This document shows, piece after piece, positions 10,665 through 21,480 of a stretch of 64,000 nt of DNA. This DNA comes from Hypericum androsaemum (Eukaryota; Streptophyta; Magnoliopsida; Malpighiales; Hypericaceae): NCBI GenBank assembly GCA_963995505.1, contig OZ023199.1, forward strand, positions 3,405,906 to 3,469,905, read 5' to 3'. A program made the translations under genes and the position numbers. Position 1 is the first letter of the stretch. Every line of letters starts with the position of its first letter. The notes under the pieces were generated by a model. That model was not told the origin of the DNA. It searched no databases and saw only the letters and a list, made by a program, of their open reading frames with translations.

Positions 10665-13238
10665 AAAAGTATATATGTACATATAAATTCCTTCCACATC
10701 TGTTCCCAATAATCTTCTTCTTTTTTCTAATAGTATATAGATTTCATTCACGAGATTTGAACTCGAATTAATAACGAAGATTGTGACTTGCTGGCAGGGA
10801 TTGATTGAAGGGTTAAAAGCCTACCGAACAAATGACAAGCGAATCCTGCTGTTTCGGCCGGAACTGAACGCTCTAAGAATGCAGATTGGGGCGGAGAGGA
10901 TGTGCATGCCTTCCCCAACCACCCAACAATTTGTTGATGCCATTAAGGAAACCGTCCTAGCCAACAAGCGATGGGTAATATTTAATTTTTTTATTATTTG
11001 TAAGACTTGAACGTAAATTTTCGTAAACTAAATTTAAGTATCTTATCACTCGAGAATAATTATGTAACTAACAAGTTTTATATACAAAATGGGAGCAGGT
11101 GCCTCCACCGGGAAAAGGGTCACTTTACATAAGGCCATTGCTGATGGGCACCGGGCCAGTTCTTGGGGTTGGGCCAGCTCCCGAATACACTTTCTTGGCC
11201 TATGCTTCCCCTGTTGGCCCCTACTATAAGGTCGGTCCTTCTAATTACTTTTGCCCAATGTTTTTAAAACGGACCGAGTTCCTCTGTTTTAATTGATTGG
11301 ATTGTCGATCAAAGAAGAAATATTAAAATGTTAAATAATTATATCTAACATTAAAATATTAAATAATTCTAATTTTATTGTAAATTTTAACTATCAAAAT
11401 CATCATTCATCACTTTTAAGTTTAAAAAATAAAAAAAATATTTTGGGTAGTTTAGTCTTGTCCGGTTGAACTGCCATCCGGATAAATGTATAAGAATGAA
11501 CCTAGTATTAGTGCAGGGTCGCGATCGGACCGCAATTTTTAAAAACAATGCTTTTTCCCTCTACTATCATTTGAAAAAAATAATTTTTGTGGGTAAATAT
11601 ATTTACTTCTTTAATTACTATTTTTTTCCTTTGCAAATTTTTAAAAAAATGGTATGGCCATAAGTTGAATTTCATGTGGAGTCAAATTGAATATTTTTCA
11701 AAAAAAATATGCGAGTATTTTAATGATGAAGATTTATCTTATTTCGTAACAACGACGCTCTTTTTTTTAATAAGTAGAGTGATATATTTTACCAAAAGAG
11801 TCCTCAAAAAAAAAATACATCGAAGGTACCAGATAACGCCTATCAACCTGCTCCACAGTGATAGATACTATTAGAATTCAAAATAATTATTTTCTCTTAT
11901 CACTCCACCAACTCGTAATCTAATTTCTCTTCAGTTTAAGTATTCATGTTTTTCCTTATAGTAAAATGTTATATTTTTCGCTAAATCTATTGCATTCCAT
12001 TGGCAACAGGGTCCCTATCATCTCTTAATTGAAGAAAACCTCAGCAGGGCACTTCTTGGCGGCACCGGATGCGTCAAATCGGTATCTAATTACGCCCCGG
12101 TAACGTTCATTTTCCCTTCCCCACACAAAGGTGCAATTTCTGACAAATATTTAACAATGTTGTATTCTGAATATTCGAACTTTTAAGATCTTCCTTAAGT
12201 CGGAAAAACTTCATCGCTCAATTAATTAAAGAGAACATCAAGAATCCCATGTCAGCCTAATAATTATTGAATAAGTCTTGTATCTAGGAACCGCTCATAT
12301 AAAGCCTCTCGTTTGTTTCAACAACAAAAAAAAATCCATTTTAATATCATGTGATTTCGTTTTATCTTTTTTGTGACAGAGGTTTCACGAATTCGAGGTT
12401 TGATCTGGCATATGCTTACCTGTTGAATCTAATTTAAATCTAACTTAGCTTCGCTTCACCTGCAGATCTTTAAAGCATCTGTACAAGCCAAGGCCAATGG
12501 CTTTTCTGATGTATTATTTCTGGATTCAAAGACTAAGAAATATGTTGAGGAGGCTACAGCAGCTAACATTTTCCTAGTCAAGGTAAGACCACAAATTAGT
12601 CCACTCTTCACACTAAATGTAAATATGACAACATTCCGCGTTTTTTACGCAACAACAACGCAGCTTCGTGTTTCGAAAAGTTTAGCGCCACGCTCATCGA
12701 AACTGCATTGCAAAACAACGCTCTGGAATTTGAGCAGAATTCGAGTTCGATATATACCGACCGACATTACGTTTGTGTTTCGCAGGGGAGCACCATCTCG
12801 ACACCACCAGCAAGTACAACCATCTTGCCGGGCATCACAAGGAGAAGTATAATCGAAATCGCTGCCCATTTCGGACTCGAGGTAATCATCTAGCAACTTG
12901 CAGCAAGCCAATGTGACTATGCCTTTGTTGTAAATCGTTTGTTCGTATTGGTTCGTTTAATCATAAAAGAAACACGCTAAAGTGTTTGTTGTTACCATGC
13001 TGACTACTAGGTGGAAGAGCGGCCTATTCAATGGGAGGAGTTGTTCGATGCTGATGAAGTGTTCTGCACCGGAACTGCAATGGTCGTCAAGCCAGTCGAC
13101 AGCATTACTTTCAAAGGCCAGAGGAGAGAGTTCGACACGGAAGGCGAGACGATTTCTCGGAGACTGCACACGACTCTGACCGGAATGCAGACCGGCGATG
13201 TTGAAGACATGATGGGGTGGACTGTGCATATCAACTGA
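7649..13238 (+). CDS. BCAT: Branched-chain amino acid aminotransferase, organellar
   Basis: This PLP enzyme (fold type IV) interconverts leucine, isoleucine and valine with their 2-oxo acids. Nine exons: 7649-7738, 8597-8649, 9902-10082, 10798-10974, 11099-11230, 12010-12099, 12466-12582, 12786-12881, 13011-13238. They join in frame to 387 aa, the usual size. The conserved stretches [41 protein letters not shown] and the tail FCTGTA are all present. The PLP lysine is Lys234 in [14 protein letters not shown]; most plant homologues have GGTGGVK, so the Gly-to-Cys change beside it is odd. The first 50 residues are rich in Arg, Ala and Ser and low in acids, consistent with a plastid or mitochondrial transit peptide. 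A second ATG directly follows the first. Intron 5 holds a hAT-type MITE. Confidence 0.93.
11256..11550. mobile_element. hAT-type MITE in BCAT intron 5
   Basis: The left end is caatgtttttaaaacggacc and the right end ggaccgcaatttttaaaaac followed by aatg; these are inverted. The flanks ctttTGCC (11248-11255) and ctttTTCC (11551-11558) form an 8-bp target duplication with one mismatch, as expected for hAT elements. The same family, with better preserved ends, sits at 36615-37099. It is non-coding and about 295 bp long. Confidence 0.7.
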
Positions 13239-14707
13239 GCTTCATCTGCTGTGTTGGTTGGCAACCAAGTTTCCTTTGCCTTGAAGGAAATGAACATGAA
13301 ACTACTACATCCTACTGTAAGTACTAGCACTGTAAGAACATCAATATAACAATAAGACACTGTAACTTATATGGGCGAATGTAATATTTCTTCAGTTAAT
13401 GAGAAGCATCTGAATGCGAGCTATATACGCGAGACATCCCCCCATCTCCTCGCGTTACTAGTTCTTTCAGTTCTTCAGTTTGAACATCTAAATGCGAGCT
13501 ATAGTTCTTCAGTTGATAGCTTTTCAGTTCTTCAGTTTGTAACATGTGATTAAGCTAGAATAAACGTTCCTCTTATTTAAAAAATAAAAAATCTCTCTTT
13601 TCTTCTCCCTTCGCTCTGTTCTTCTCTGAAGTTTGTGTCTTTTTAAGTGGGGATTCTCCGAAAAAATTGTATATTTCGGCAACTGAGATCCGAATAAAAC
13701 TAAATATGGGAGACGGAAAAATCATTTCTGAAAAATGAGGGATCCGAAAGACAATATTACCAAACCTCAAAGACCTAAGAGTAATTTACCCATTATTAAT
13801 TAACCATGCATGCAGATCTAGAAGCTAAATTTGGTTGAAAATCCCTCTCTGGAGCTAAAAGCTCTTAAATACTGTGATGTCGGTTTGGAACTGCTGCGTT
13901 GTTGCTAGTGAGGGTCCCGAATTTTATATGGATATTAAGGGAAAGCCGTGTTCCATGAAAAGGCAAGCACGGCTTGGGGAGGAATTTGAAAAATGTAATA
14001 GGTCAAATAATTCCCAATCATGATCGTTTAAGATCAAATCATCTATATAATATACAAAAGTAAACTCTAGATATCCGAACATAATAATCACTATCAAGTA
14101 AAAAGATAGAAGTGTGTTACGACCAAGCAAGTAAATCATGAAGGAACGTTCTATTAGTGTTATAACTCAGGTTGGATTAGTCGCTGGCTTGAATTTAAAT
14201 TAATCAATCCAATGATTGTTTGTATAGAGTTGATTTTTTGACAAAATAAAGAGAGTTAGAAGTGTGCTTTCAACCTTCTTAAGACAAAGAAAGTGCTTCT
14301 ATGTTTGATCATGTTTTTAACCAACAACTTCTCCATGTCACTCAACAGATAAAAAGGAATGAAGTTTCAATCACCCCAATGAAAGAACAAGAAAAAGAGA
14401 GTAGAATCTCAAGATATTGAAGAATGATTTTTCACATTAGAACAACAGTTATATTAAACAAAATTTGAATTTTGCTTTTGTCATTCACACAAGTATTATA
14501 TCTCAACTACTTGAAGCAGAGACATCTAGCGGCAAAAAAGGAACAAATGTTGGAAAAATTGAAGCTCCCCAACAAATATAGAATTTAAATAAGAAAGATT
14601 TTTATATCTTGATAAATAAAAGAAACCCTGTCAGAGCTGCAGCTGCTCATTCGCTGTAATTTCTGCAACCAAAAAACCAAGAGAACGGCATAAGACGGAC
14701 CGCGAAG
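13239..14707. other. BCAT 3' region and intergenic DNA
   Basis: The BCAT 3' UTR is followed by imperfect short duplications at 13395-13545 (gcgagctata and agttcttcagtt recur two to four times). Beyond that the DNA is AT-rich, and I see no exon, RNA gene or bounded element before the end of the CGR-like gene. Confidence 0.45.
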
Positions 14708-16934
14708 TTATTGGGATGACTTTAGGTGGAAAATCTGGCAGGCCGGCTGGTATGACTTCTTTGTTGAAGCCTGCTCGAATTTCTTTACGGCCGACTCATT
14801 GTCGTCCAAGCCGATCTGATAGAAGTACTTCACCCACCAAGTTGAACTCCGAAATTTGGCCTACACGAGAAAGAGAAAGATGAGGAATATAAATGAGCAG
14901 GCATACACCTGCAACATTTTGGATCGGAGATCAAGTTGATGCATTTGTTCCAAGACCCCTGTGCCTTACTAACTACTACTTGTTCTACCGAAAACAGAAA
15001 AGACGGGAAACACAAGGGTAATGTGCTGGTGCAACACGAAACATGAGGAACTTACAGGACGACCAAACTTCGATAATTCTGTAACTTTTGATTTACGCTG
15101 ACCTGGAGACCCTGAATGAACAGGCAACAGATTAGTCAACTAACATCAATTGCTCTTATAATTGCAAAGATTCAGATGCTACGTACTTGTCAACTGAAGT
15201 AAATATTACCCCAGTAACTCGAGTGAAAAATAAATTCCTTCAGTAACTAAGTGATGAAGCTTCCGAGTAATTTAAAGCATTAAAAAATTGATAAATAAGC
15301 AAGTAAATCACCTGAAAATACAATAACACCATCAGAGGAAACTCTAGCAAATTCTGGAAGAGATTTGTTGAGATATCTTGGAGACAGGTAGTCTAATGCA
15401 TCTGAAACTATAACATGGGAAAAGGATCTAGCTCGGTATGGTAAAGAAAACTTGATGTCAGCCACACGCACTAATCCTTTGCGCACAAGACTTTTGCAGT
15501 TAACATCAACGTCATCAAGATCGTATGGTTCTACACCCCAGGCTTCAGTGTCATCTTCTTTTAGCAATTGCGATACCACGGAACAAGTTTCAGGACCAAC
15601 GTGCAATATTTTACGCATACTCTCGCCGTAAGCCTTCTTTAAGATAGGCAATGCTTGTATGACTTCTAAAGTGCATGATACACCACCTGCACATATCCAA
15701 AGCTTTAAGATAGAATGCCTTGGCACTAAAAAATTGAAATATATAGATGGGATGAGAAACACTAAAGCATCCAAGCCATTCAGTGGAAGATTGACAAGCA
15801 AAGCTATAGCGCAAGATCATGATTGCCAGAAGAAGGTTATTCATATGAACAATAATGAGATTCTTTCTCAAAGAAACTTTTTTTTCCTATTCAATGAAAG
15901 CAACCCGCTGTTTACAATAGCAACCGGAAGCAACTCAAAGAAAAAGAGGAATATGATGTTCGAGCACTTCCGGCTCATACAAAAATGAAAAGAGAGCCGG
16001 AGACATGTACAGTCTTCTATTTCAGGATCATTTATGGTGACTTGACAACAAAAGCTTTTCATTGATTACTACATAAGAAACAGAGCGCATTGAAGAACAA
16101 GATTGCTGCACCTCCTCCTTTTGATGTTAGTTCAAAGTTGTAGGTGGGGCATCACGTAAATAACGCATTCCAAATGGTATGATTTAAGCAAGGAGTATAT
16201 ATATTACCTCCAGATTTACTTAAAGCTTCCCTTTCACTGATATGTCCACCTGTCACAGAAATGTAACTAAATTCAACAGGAAAACCCATCTGAAAGCGAC
16301 CAAAGCATATATGATCGTAGTGATCATAATGCCTACACACTTAAGTAAACGACAGCAATAATATGAGAGTTTCATTTGATTAATGTTTTCCCTCACAGTC
16401 CAATAAGGCACAAATAATAAAAGCGTCTAAATCAAAAGTTGGCGGCAAAGTCAAAGCAGTAGGGAGATTTGAGGATCAAAGGAAATTGTACACAAGTCCA
16501 TGAGAGAACGGTAGCATTAGCACAAACCTGATCCACTGTAGCAATAACCGATGATAAGAATTGCGCCCTGAAATCACCAAATAAATGAGCCAAATCAGTC
16601 CTACAGACTCATGTCAAGAATCAATCACTTGAGCAGCCCTTGCTTGATACATGACAATGCAATACAAGCGATACAACAGGGACGTCGACTGACATGACAA
16701 CATGACAAGCCAATCCTTTTTCTGATCTTCCAAAACGAAGAATATCCTCCTAACTTCACAGGAATGAGTGAACAATTCAAAGGGCGTATTAAATCTTGCA
16801 CAAGAACGTACCACGACTACAAGGGCAATAGACAGTATAGGCGAGGATCGGGATTTGGAATGCAGGGATCCACCAAAAGGGATGCTCCCACTATCAGCGA
16901 AACGCCTAGCGGGATTCCCTGGCCTCCTTGACAT
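14708..16934 (-). CDS. CGR2/3: CGR2/CGR3-like Golgi pectin methyltransferase
   Basis: Plant CGR2 and CGR3 are Golgi type II membrane proteins needed for methylesterification of homogalacturonan. Exons on the minus strand: 16812-16934, 16528-16567, 16208-16249, 15312-15686, 15056-15111, 14708-14860. They join in frame to 262 aa, close to the family size. The N-terminus MSRRPGNPARRFADSGS is the family signature. A hydrophobic span (about residues 34-50, ILSIALVVVGAILIIGY) is the signal anchor. The domain that follows has ILHVGPETCS (SAM-binding loop), EAWGVEPYD, VIVSDALDYLSP and the C-terminal STWWVKYF. Its SAM fold is very short, as in its relatives. A 5' UTR intron is likely, with the acceptor at 16956 just upstream of ATG. 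CGR2 and CGR3 cannot be told apart here. Confidence 0.9.
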
Positions 16935-17650
16935 ATTTCTCTAATCACAAGCAACCTGCACAAAAGGTGGAAACAATAGTAAAGCACCAAACTTTCTCCA
17001 GAAACTTAGCCAAAAAAGGGAACTTTCCAACTCTCCAACTTGCCAGAGTCGTTACAGAATCTACAGATTCAGAAATAATGCAATCAAAGAACCAACCCAG
17101 TCAAGTTGATCAACACCATTCCCAACAAAAAAAAACCAACATAACTACATAAAGCAGCCACATTTATGACCAGCAAGAGAAACCCACCAAACGAAACTAG
17201 AAAGTAGCCAAGACCCACTTCTCTGAACCCTAACAAAGGTGAAAAAGATTATCAGAAACAACCCACATAAAGTAGAAACCAATGCGAGTTGGTCCAAAAG
17301 AGACTAGGGTGTATGTAATGCCCCGTGATCCAACCGCGTGACACAGTAAAAGATACCATCCACCCCTAAATAGAGTCCGATCGGTTAGGATTCACTAAAA
17401 AAAAGAGAAGCGAAACAGTTGGAATACGGGAAAGAAGTCGGAGGAGGAGGGAGGAAAGCTTCACCTTTCTCTCTTTCCTTGTGGGGTTTTCCTCCTTTCT
17501 ATTTCGTTCCCTCCTCAGTTCAGATCGAGAAACAGAGTAAAGATGGGATCTTTCCAGAAGCTTAGATCATGGAACGAAGCGACCGTAGATCTGTTGGGAG
17601 CTCTCTAACTGTCTGATAGGACAGAAGATATACGGAGACGTCGTTTTCTG
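16935..17650 (-). other. Leader region of the CGR-like gene with a probable 5' UTR intron
   Basis: On the minus strand a tract ending in tttgtgcag (up to 16956) looks like a 3' splice site 20 bp before the ATG. A plausible donor, aaag/gtgaag, lies at 17465-17464 in a CT/GA-rich leader of the kind plants carry near transcription starts. The stretch atgtaatgccccgtgatcc at about 17314 resembles the LTR end seen near 21198. No protein exon is seen. Confidence 0.5.
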
Positions 17651-17713
17651 TTTTTTCTTTTAGGTTTTTCTTTTTTCTTTTTACTCTGAAGATTTCTTAC
17701 TTGAATTAAAAAA

Positions 17714-18682
17714 GGGAAAAGTCCACTTTAGTACCCTGTGGTATCGCAAAAAATCCCGTCAGTACCCTGTGGTTTAAAACGTATCAATTGAGTCATACTT
17801 ATTCCAATTAACATCAATTAGAGGCCCGGGCAGCTGCCCGGACCTGTCCGAACCTACCCGAGCGCTGCCCGGGCCACGTGGCAGCCACGTCACCAATTTT
17901 GATGACGTGGTGCCACGTCACCAAGAGGAGGAGGAGGAGGCGGGGAGGAGGAGGAGGACGCGGGGGGAGGAGGAGGAGGAGGAGGACGCGGGGGGAGGAA
18001 GCGGGGGAGGAGGAGGAGGACGCGGGGGGAGGAGGAGGAGGAGGAGGAAGCGGGGGAGGAGGAGGAAGCGGGGGAGGAGGAGGAGGAGGACGTGGGGAGG
18101 AGGAGGAGGACGTGGGGAGGAGGAGGAGGAGGACGCGGGGGGAGGAGGAGGAGGAGGAGGAAGCGGGGGAGGAGGAGGAGGAGGACGTGGGGAGGAGGAG
18201 GAGGACGCGGGGGGAGGAGGACGCGGGGGGAGGAGGACGCGGGGGGAGGAGGAGGAGGAGGAGGAAGTGGGGGAGGAGGAGGAGGAGGACGCGGGGGGAG
18301 GAGGAGGAGGAGGAGGAAGCGGGGGAGGAGGAGGAGGAGGAAGCGGGGGAGGAGGAGGAGGAAGCGGGGGGAGGAGGAGGAGGAGGAGGGGAGGAGGCGG
18401 AGGAGGGGAGGAGGCGGAGGAGGAGGCGGAGAGGAGGAGGCGGAGGAGGGGAGGAGGCGGAGGAGGAGGATGTCCACGTGGCGCCACGTCATCAAATTTC
18501 GGTGACGTGGCTGGCCACGTGGTTCGGGCAGCGGTCGGGTAGGTTCGGGCAGGTCCGAGCAGCTGCCCGGGCCTCTAATTGATGTTAATTGGAATAAGTA
18601 TGACTCAATTGATACGTTTTAAACCACAGGATACTGACGGGATTTTTCGCGATACCACAGGGTACTAAAGTGCACTTTTCCC
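17714..18682. mobile_element. Mutator-like foldback element carrying a GGA-rich array
   Basis: The ends are gggaaaagtccactttagta and its inverse (tactaaagtgcacttttccc). Both are flanked by ATTAAAAAA (17705-17713 and 18683-18691), an exact 9-bp target duplication. The arms pair over about 210 bp (17714-17925 with 18470-18682) at high identity, including a GC-rich part with repeated ccgggcagc and gccacgt. The whole interior is a purine-rich tandem array. There is no transposase. The high arm identity suggests a fairly recent insertion. It lies just upstream of the CGR leader. Confidence 0.85.
17926..18470. repeat. GGA-rich purine minisatellite (about 545 bp)
   Basis: The plus strand is almost entirely G and A, built from gaggaggag blocks separated by gcggggg or gtgggg. 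The unit is a degenerate multiple of about 12-40 bp. The long open frames on both strands (Gly/Arg/Glu or Pro/Ser/Leu runs) are by-products of this composition and not genes. The purine strand has many G-runs and could form G-quadruplex or triplex structures; that is inference. Confidence 0.85.
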
Positions 18683-18691
18683 ATTAAAAAA

Positions 18692-19101
18692 ACACAAGCA
18701 AAATACATTTTAGTTCATGAAATTTGATAATACCCTATTTGTGTTAAATATTTATCCTAAATTAATATTAGATAAATTAATAATATCTATGAAATAATAA
18801 CCTTGCAATAAAACGTCCTATTTTGACCAAAATACCTTTACTACCCTTTAAATATATCAGTACAAATTTATATTTTAACCAAACTACATTTATTAATCTT
18901 TAAATAAATAGTTTTTATCAACAAAAATAATCCTTCTCCCTATAAAATGTTTAAAAAATTAAAAATTGAACAAATTAGGAAAAATATTAAATGTAGCGGA
19001 AGAAGAAACGAACGGATAAGACAAATTCGAATCGAAAAATTGTGTGGACTTCTTAAGCAAAACAAAATGGGTACATGCAACACTTAATTATTTAGTGTTC
19101 T
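18692..19101. other. AT-rich intergenic DNA
   Basis: I see no coding exon, RNA gene or bounded repeat in this stretch. Confidence 0.45.
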
Positions 19102-19890
19102 TGTTGAAGTACGAAAATTTTAAGCTCGAGCTCGGTTGAGATGAAGCCATGGGGCATGGATGTTCTAAGTCCGAGGAGGGTACCTACGCTTTAATGACCC
19201 AAAGGTGTAGCACGGGGTACTGCACCTTAGCCCAAGGGTGTGGCATAGGGCAACCTGCGCCCTGGTGGCCCTTGGGCGTAGGGCCGCACTCTGGCTCCGT
19301 GCCCTGGTGGTGTGACCTGGCCCAAGGGCGTTGGCAGGGGATCTCGTGCCTTGGAGCATAACATGCTCCGCGCCTTGGCCCAAGATCGTTGACAAGGTTC
19401 CTGCGCTCAGGTCATGTCAGACTCTTTGAAGAGACCGGATAAGGATGAAGCTCAAAGAGACTTGATGACAATAGACTTGAGGAAGAGTAGATGATCATTG
19501 AAGATTGACGAGGATAAACTTCCTAAGGCTGATACAGTTGGACTTTGATAGGCATAGAGATATAAATAGACACGGAGTCATCAAGTCCGACTAAAACACT
19601 GCCTATGGTAGGAGGTGGGGTCTAGGTTTATTTTTCTATTTAAGGAGAGTTTGAGGCTAGGAGCTCCACATTATAAAATACATAAGCAAAAAGCCAAGCT
19701 CTCAAGCTCTATACCTATTTTGCATTTTTTTTTTCTTTCGTTTACATTCTTTTCATTTTCGCAGTAAAGCTAACTTCCTACCCAATTCGTTTATTTTATT
19801 TTACGCGATAAACACATAGTTCGTTTAATTGTTCTTGGGACGACCATTACGAGTTTATTTTTATGTACTGGTAAGCTTTCTACCGCAACA
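19102..19890 (+). mobile_element. LTR-like sequence (gypsy type), possibly a solo LTR
   Basis: The segment runs from tgttgaagtacg to taccgcaaca, giving TGTTG...CAACA ends. It contains ttgggacgaccatt, shared with the LTR fragment at the window start, and a GC-rich block (19165-19400) with repeated gccc(a/t)agg and cttggccc motifs. A TATA-like tataaaataca lies at about 19674. I see no matching 5-bp target duplication and no internal domain on either side, so the borders are uncertain. Confidence 0.45.
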
Positions 19891-20051
19891 CTTGTATCGA
19901 AAAATAGGTTGAATGTGTCATAGCTTTATCAATAAAAACAAATTGAAATAACACACTTTGGTCACAAAGAGCTAAAAGCCTAAAACTTTTGTTTGCATTT
20001 TTTAAGAAGTACTGTTTGTTTACATCTGATGATAAACTATAAATACTAGGG

Positions 20052-20256
20052 TGTTATGATATTAGTGGGCTTAGTATGTATTTTCGGATTGGGCCTTAGA
20101 CTGAGCTCACATAAATAAATAGTTGTACTAAGTAAAGTACAAGGCTATTCTTGACATTTTGTAAACAACTCAAAACGAAATTGTTCCTTTCTTCTTCTCC
20201 TCTTCTTTCTCTTCTATCTTTCCCTTTCGTTCAATTCTTGATTCTTGATCATAACA
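20052..20256 (+). mobile_element. Short solo LTR (205 bp) with 5-bp target duplication
   Basis: The sequence begins TGTTATGAT and ends ATCATAACA, a perfect 9-bp terminal inverted repeat of the TG...CA type. It is flanked by TAGGG on both sides (20047-20051 and 20257-20261). It has a TATA-like region and a CT-rich 3' half, as in Copia or TRIM LTRs. No second LTR or internal region adjoins it, so it is a solo LTR left by recombination. Confidence 0.8.
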
Positions 20257-20261
20257 TAGGG

Positions 20262-21197
20262 TCTCACAAAAAAAAACCTAACACCCTTTTCTCTCTCAAA
20301 AAGTTCTCACATCTTCATTAAATTTGGTTGCCGTCACTGATTTTTGGTAACTGTACTCCCAAATCTTCTAGTTCGAGCCGAGTTATATTTTTGGTAAAAA
20401 AAAATTAAGCAAATATTTACGAAGATAGGTTCAGATCCAATTCCATTAGTCAAAGAGTTCATGGAACATTCTTTAGACGAATCAAACATAATTAAATAAG
20501 AATTTTTTGTCATATAGATTAAGTTTGTTACGGTTTGCACAAAATAATAACGTTTTCAAGGCTTATATCCAAATTTTATCTCATTAATTTTCATATGCCG
20601 AATTTTTTGTCATATGACACATTTGTCGTCATACATTGTTACAATATTGACCATACCTAATATTTTCTTTTGCATGATATCTTTTCTCAAAAATTCTTTC
20701 TATATTATGTTCCTTGTATGTTCTTTCTTTATCTATAAACATGTTTAAATGCTAAATGTACTAGTATCGTCAAACTATATGAATAAATTGTTCAGTCCAA
20801 TTCTGTATTGTTTTCTAAACTTGTCTGGGATACGTGCCAAACAAACTTATATGGTCTAAATTTATAAGACATTCTATATATTTTTTTGGTTGTTCAACTT
20901 TCCCGTCAAATGCCAATTTAAAGAGTGCGGAAATTTCCTGACTCTTTCTTGCCCAGAAAATTTGTTCATCCGGGACAACTTTCATCTTTTTTAAAGTAAA
21001 ATATCATTTACTTCAAAAGAGTCATCCGAGTATAGATACACCATTGGTACCAGGATATCGTACCTTAGATACTAGATAATTTATATCAAACGCACTACAA
21101 TGATATGAGATATCCGAGTACATAATCTAAGATAACACCAAAAGAATATCTAAGCCAAAAGTGCCCAAGGTCAAGACCAATAAGACCTGAATATATA
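20262..21197. other. AT-rich intergenic DNA
   Basis: I find no exon, RNA gene, tandem array or bounded mobile element here. Confidence 0.5.
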
Positions 21198-21480
21198 CTG
21201 TAACGCCCCGTGATTTGATCGACTGTCTCCACAGGCCAACACGGGTCTTTTCCAGCGTGTTTTGTCCTCACTTGTACGCATCCCGGAAACTTCCCAGGAG
21301 GTCACCTATCATGATCCTACTCTCGGCCAAACGCGTTTAACCTTGGAGGTTCTCTCAGGATGTGTGCCGGAAAAAAAAGTGCACATTGTTGATATGGATA
21401 GTACCAATCAAATCACTTAAGGTTTTCAGACAAAACATATTCATTTTCAGGATATCACATACACCTAGCACAAGGTAATC
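21198..21480 (-). mobile_element. LTR end of the TGTAACGCC repeat family
   Basis: The segment starts tgtaacgccccgtgatttga and continues with gtctccacaggccaacacgg, aggtcacctatcatgatcct and ctcggccaaacgcgtttaac. Read on the minus strand, this matches the repeats at 33700-34360 (for example gggcgttaca, gtctgtggagatagtcg, gttaaacg). It is therefore the 3' end of the same LTR in reverse orientation. Its far border is not clear. Confidence 0.55.

Noticed and set aside
17878..18582. Long open frames on both strands (up to 234 residues) rich in Gly/Arg/Glu or Pro/Ser/Leu
   Set aside because: They are forced by the GGA tandem array inside a transposable element; all frames are open, and there is no start context or family similarity.
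19149..19395. GC-rich frames (70-76 residues) on both strands
   Set aside because: Composition comes from short internal repeats of an LTR-like element; no domain is seen.
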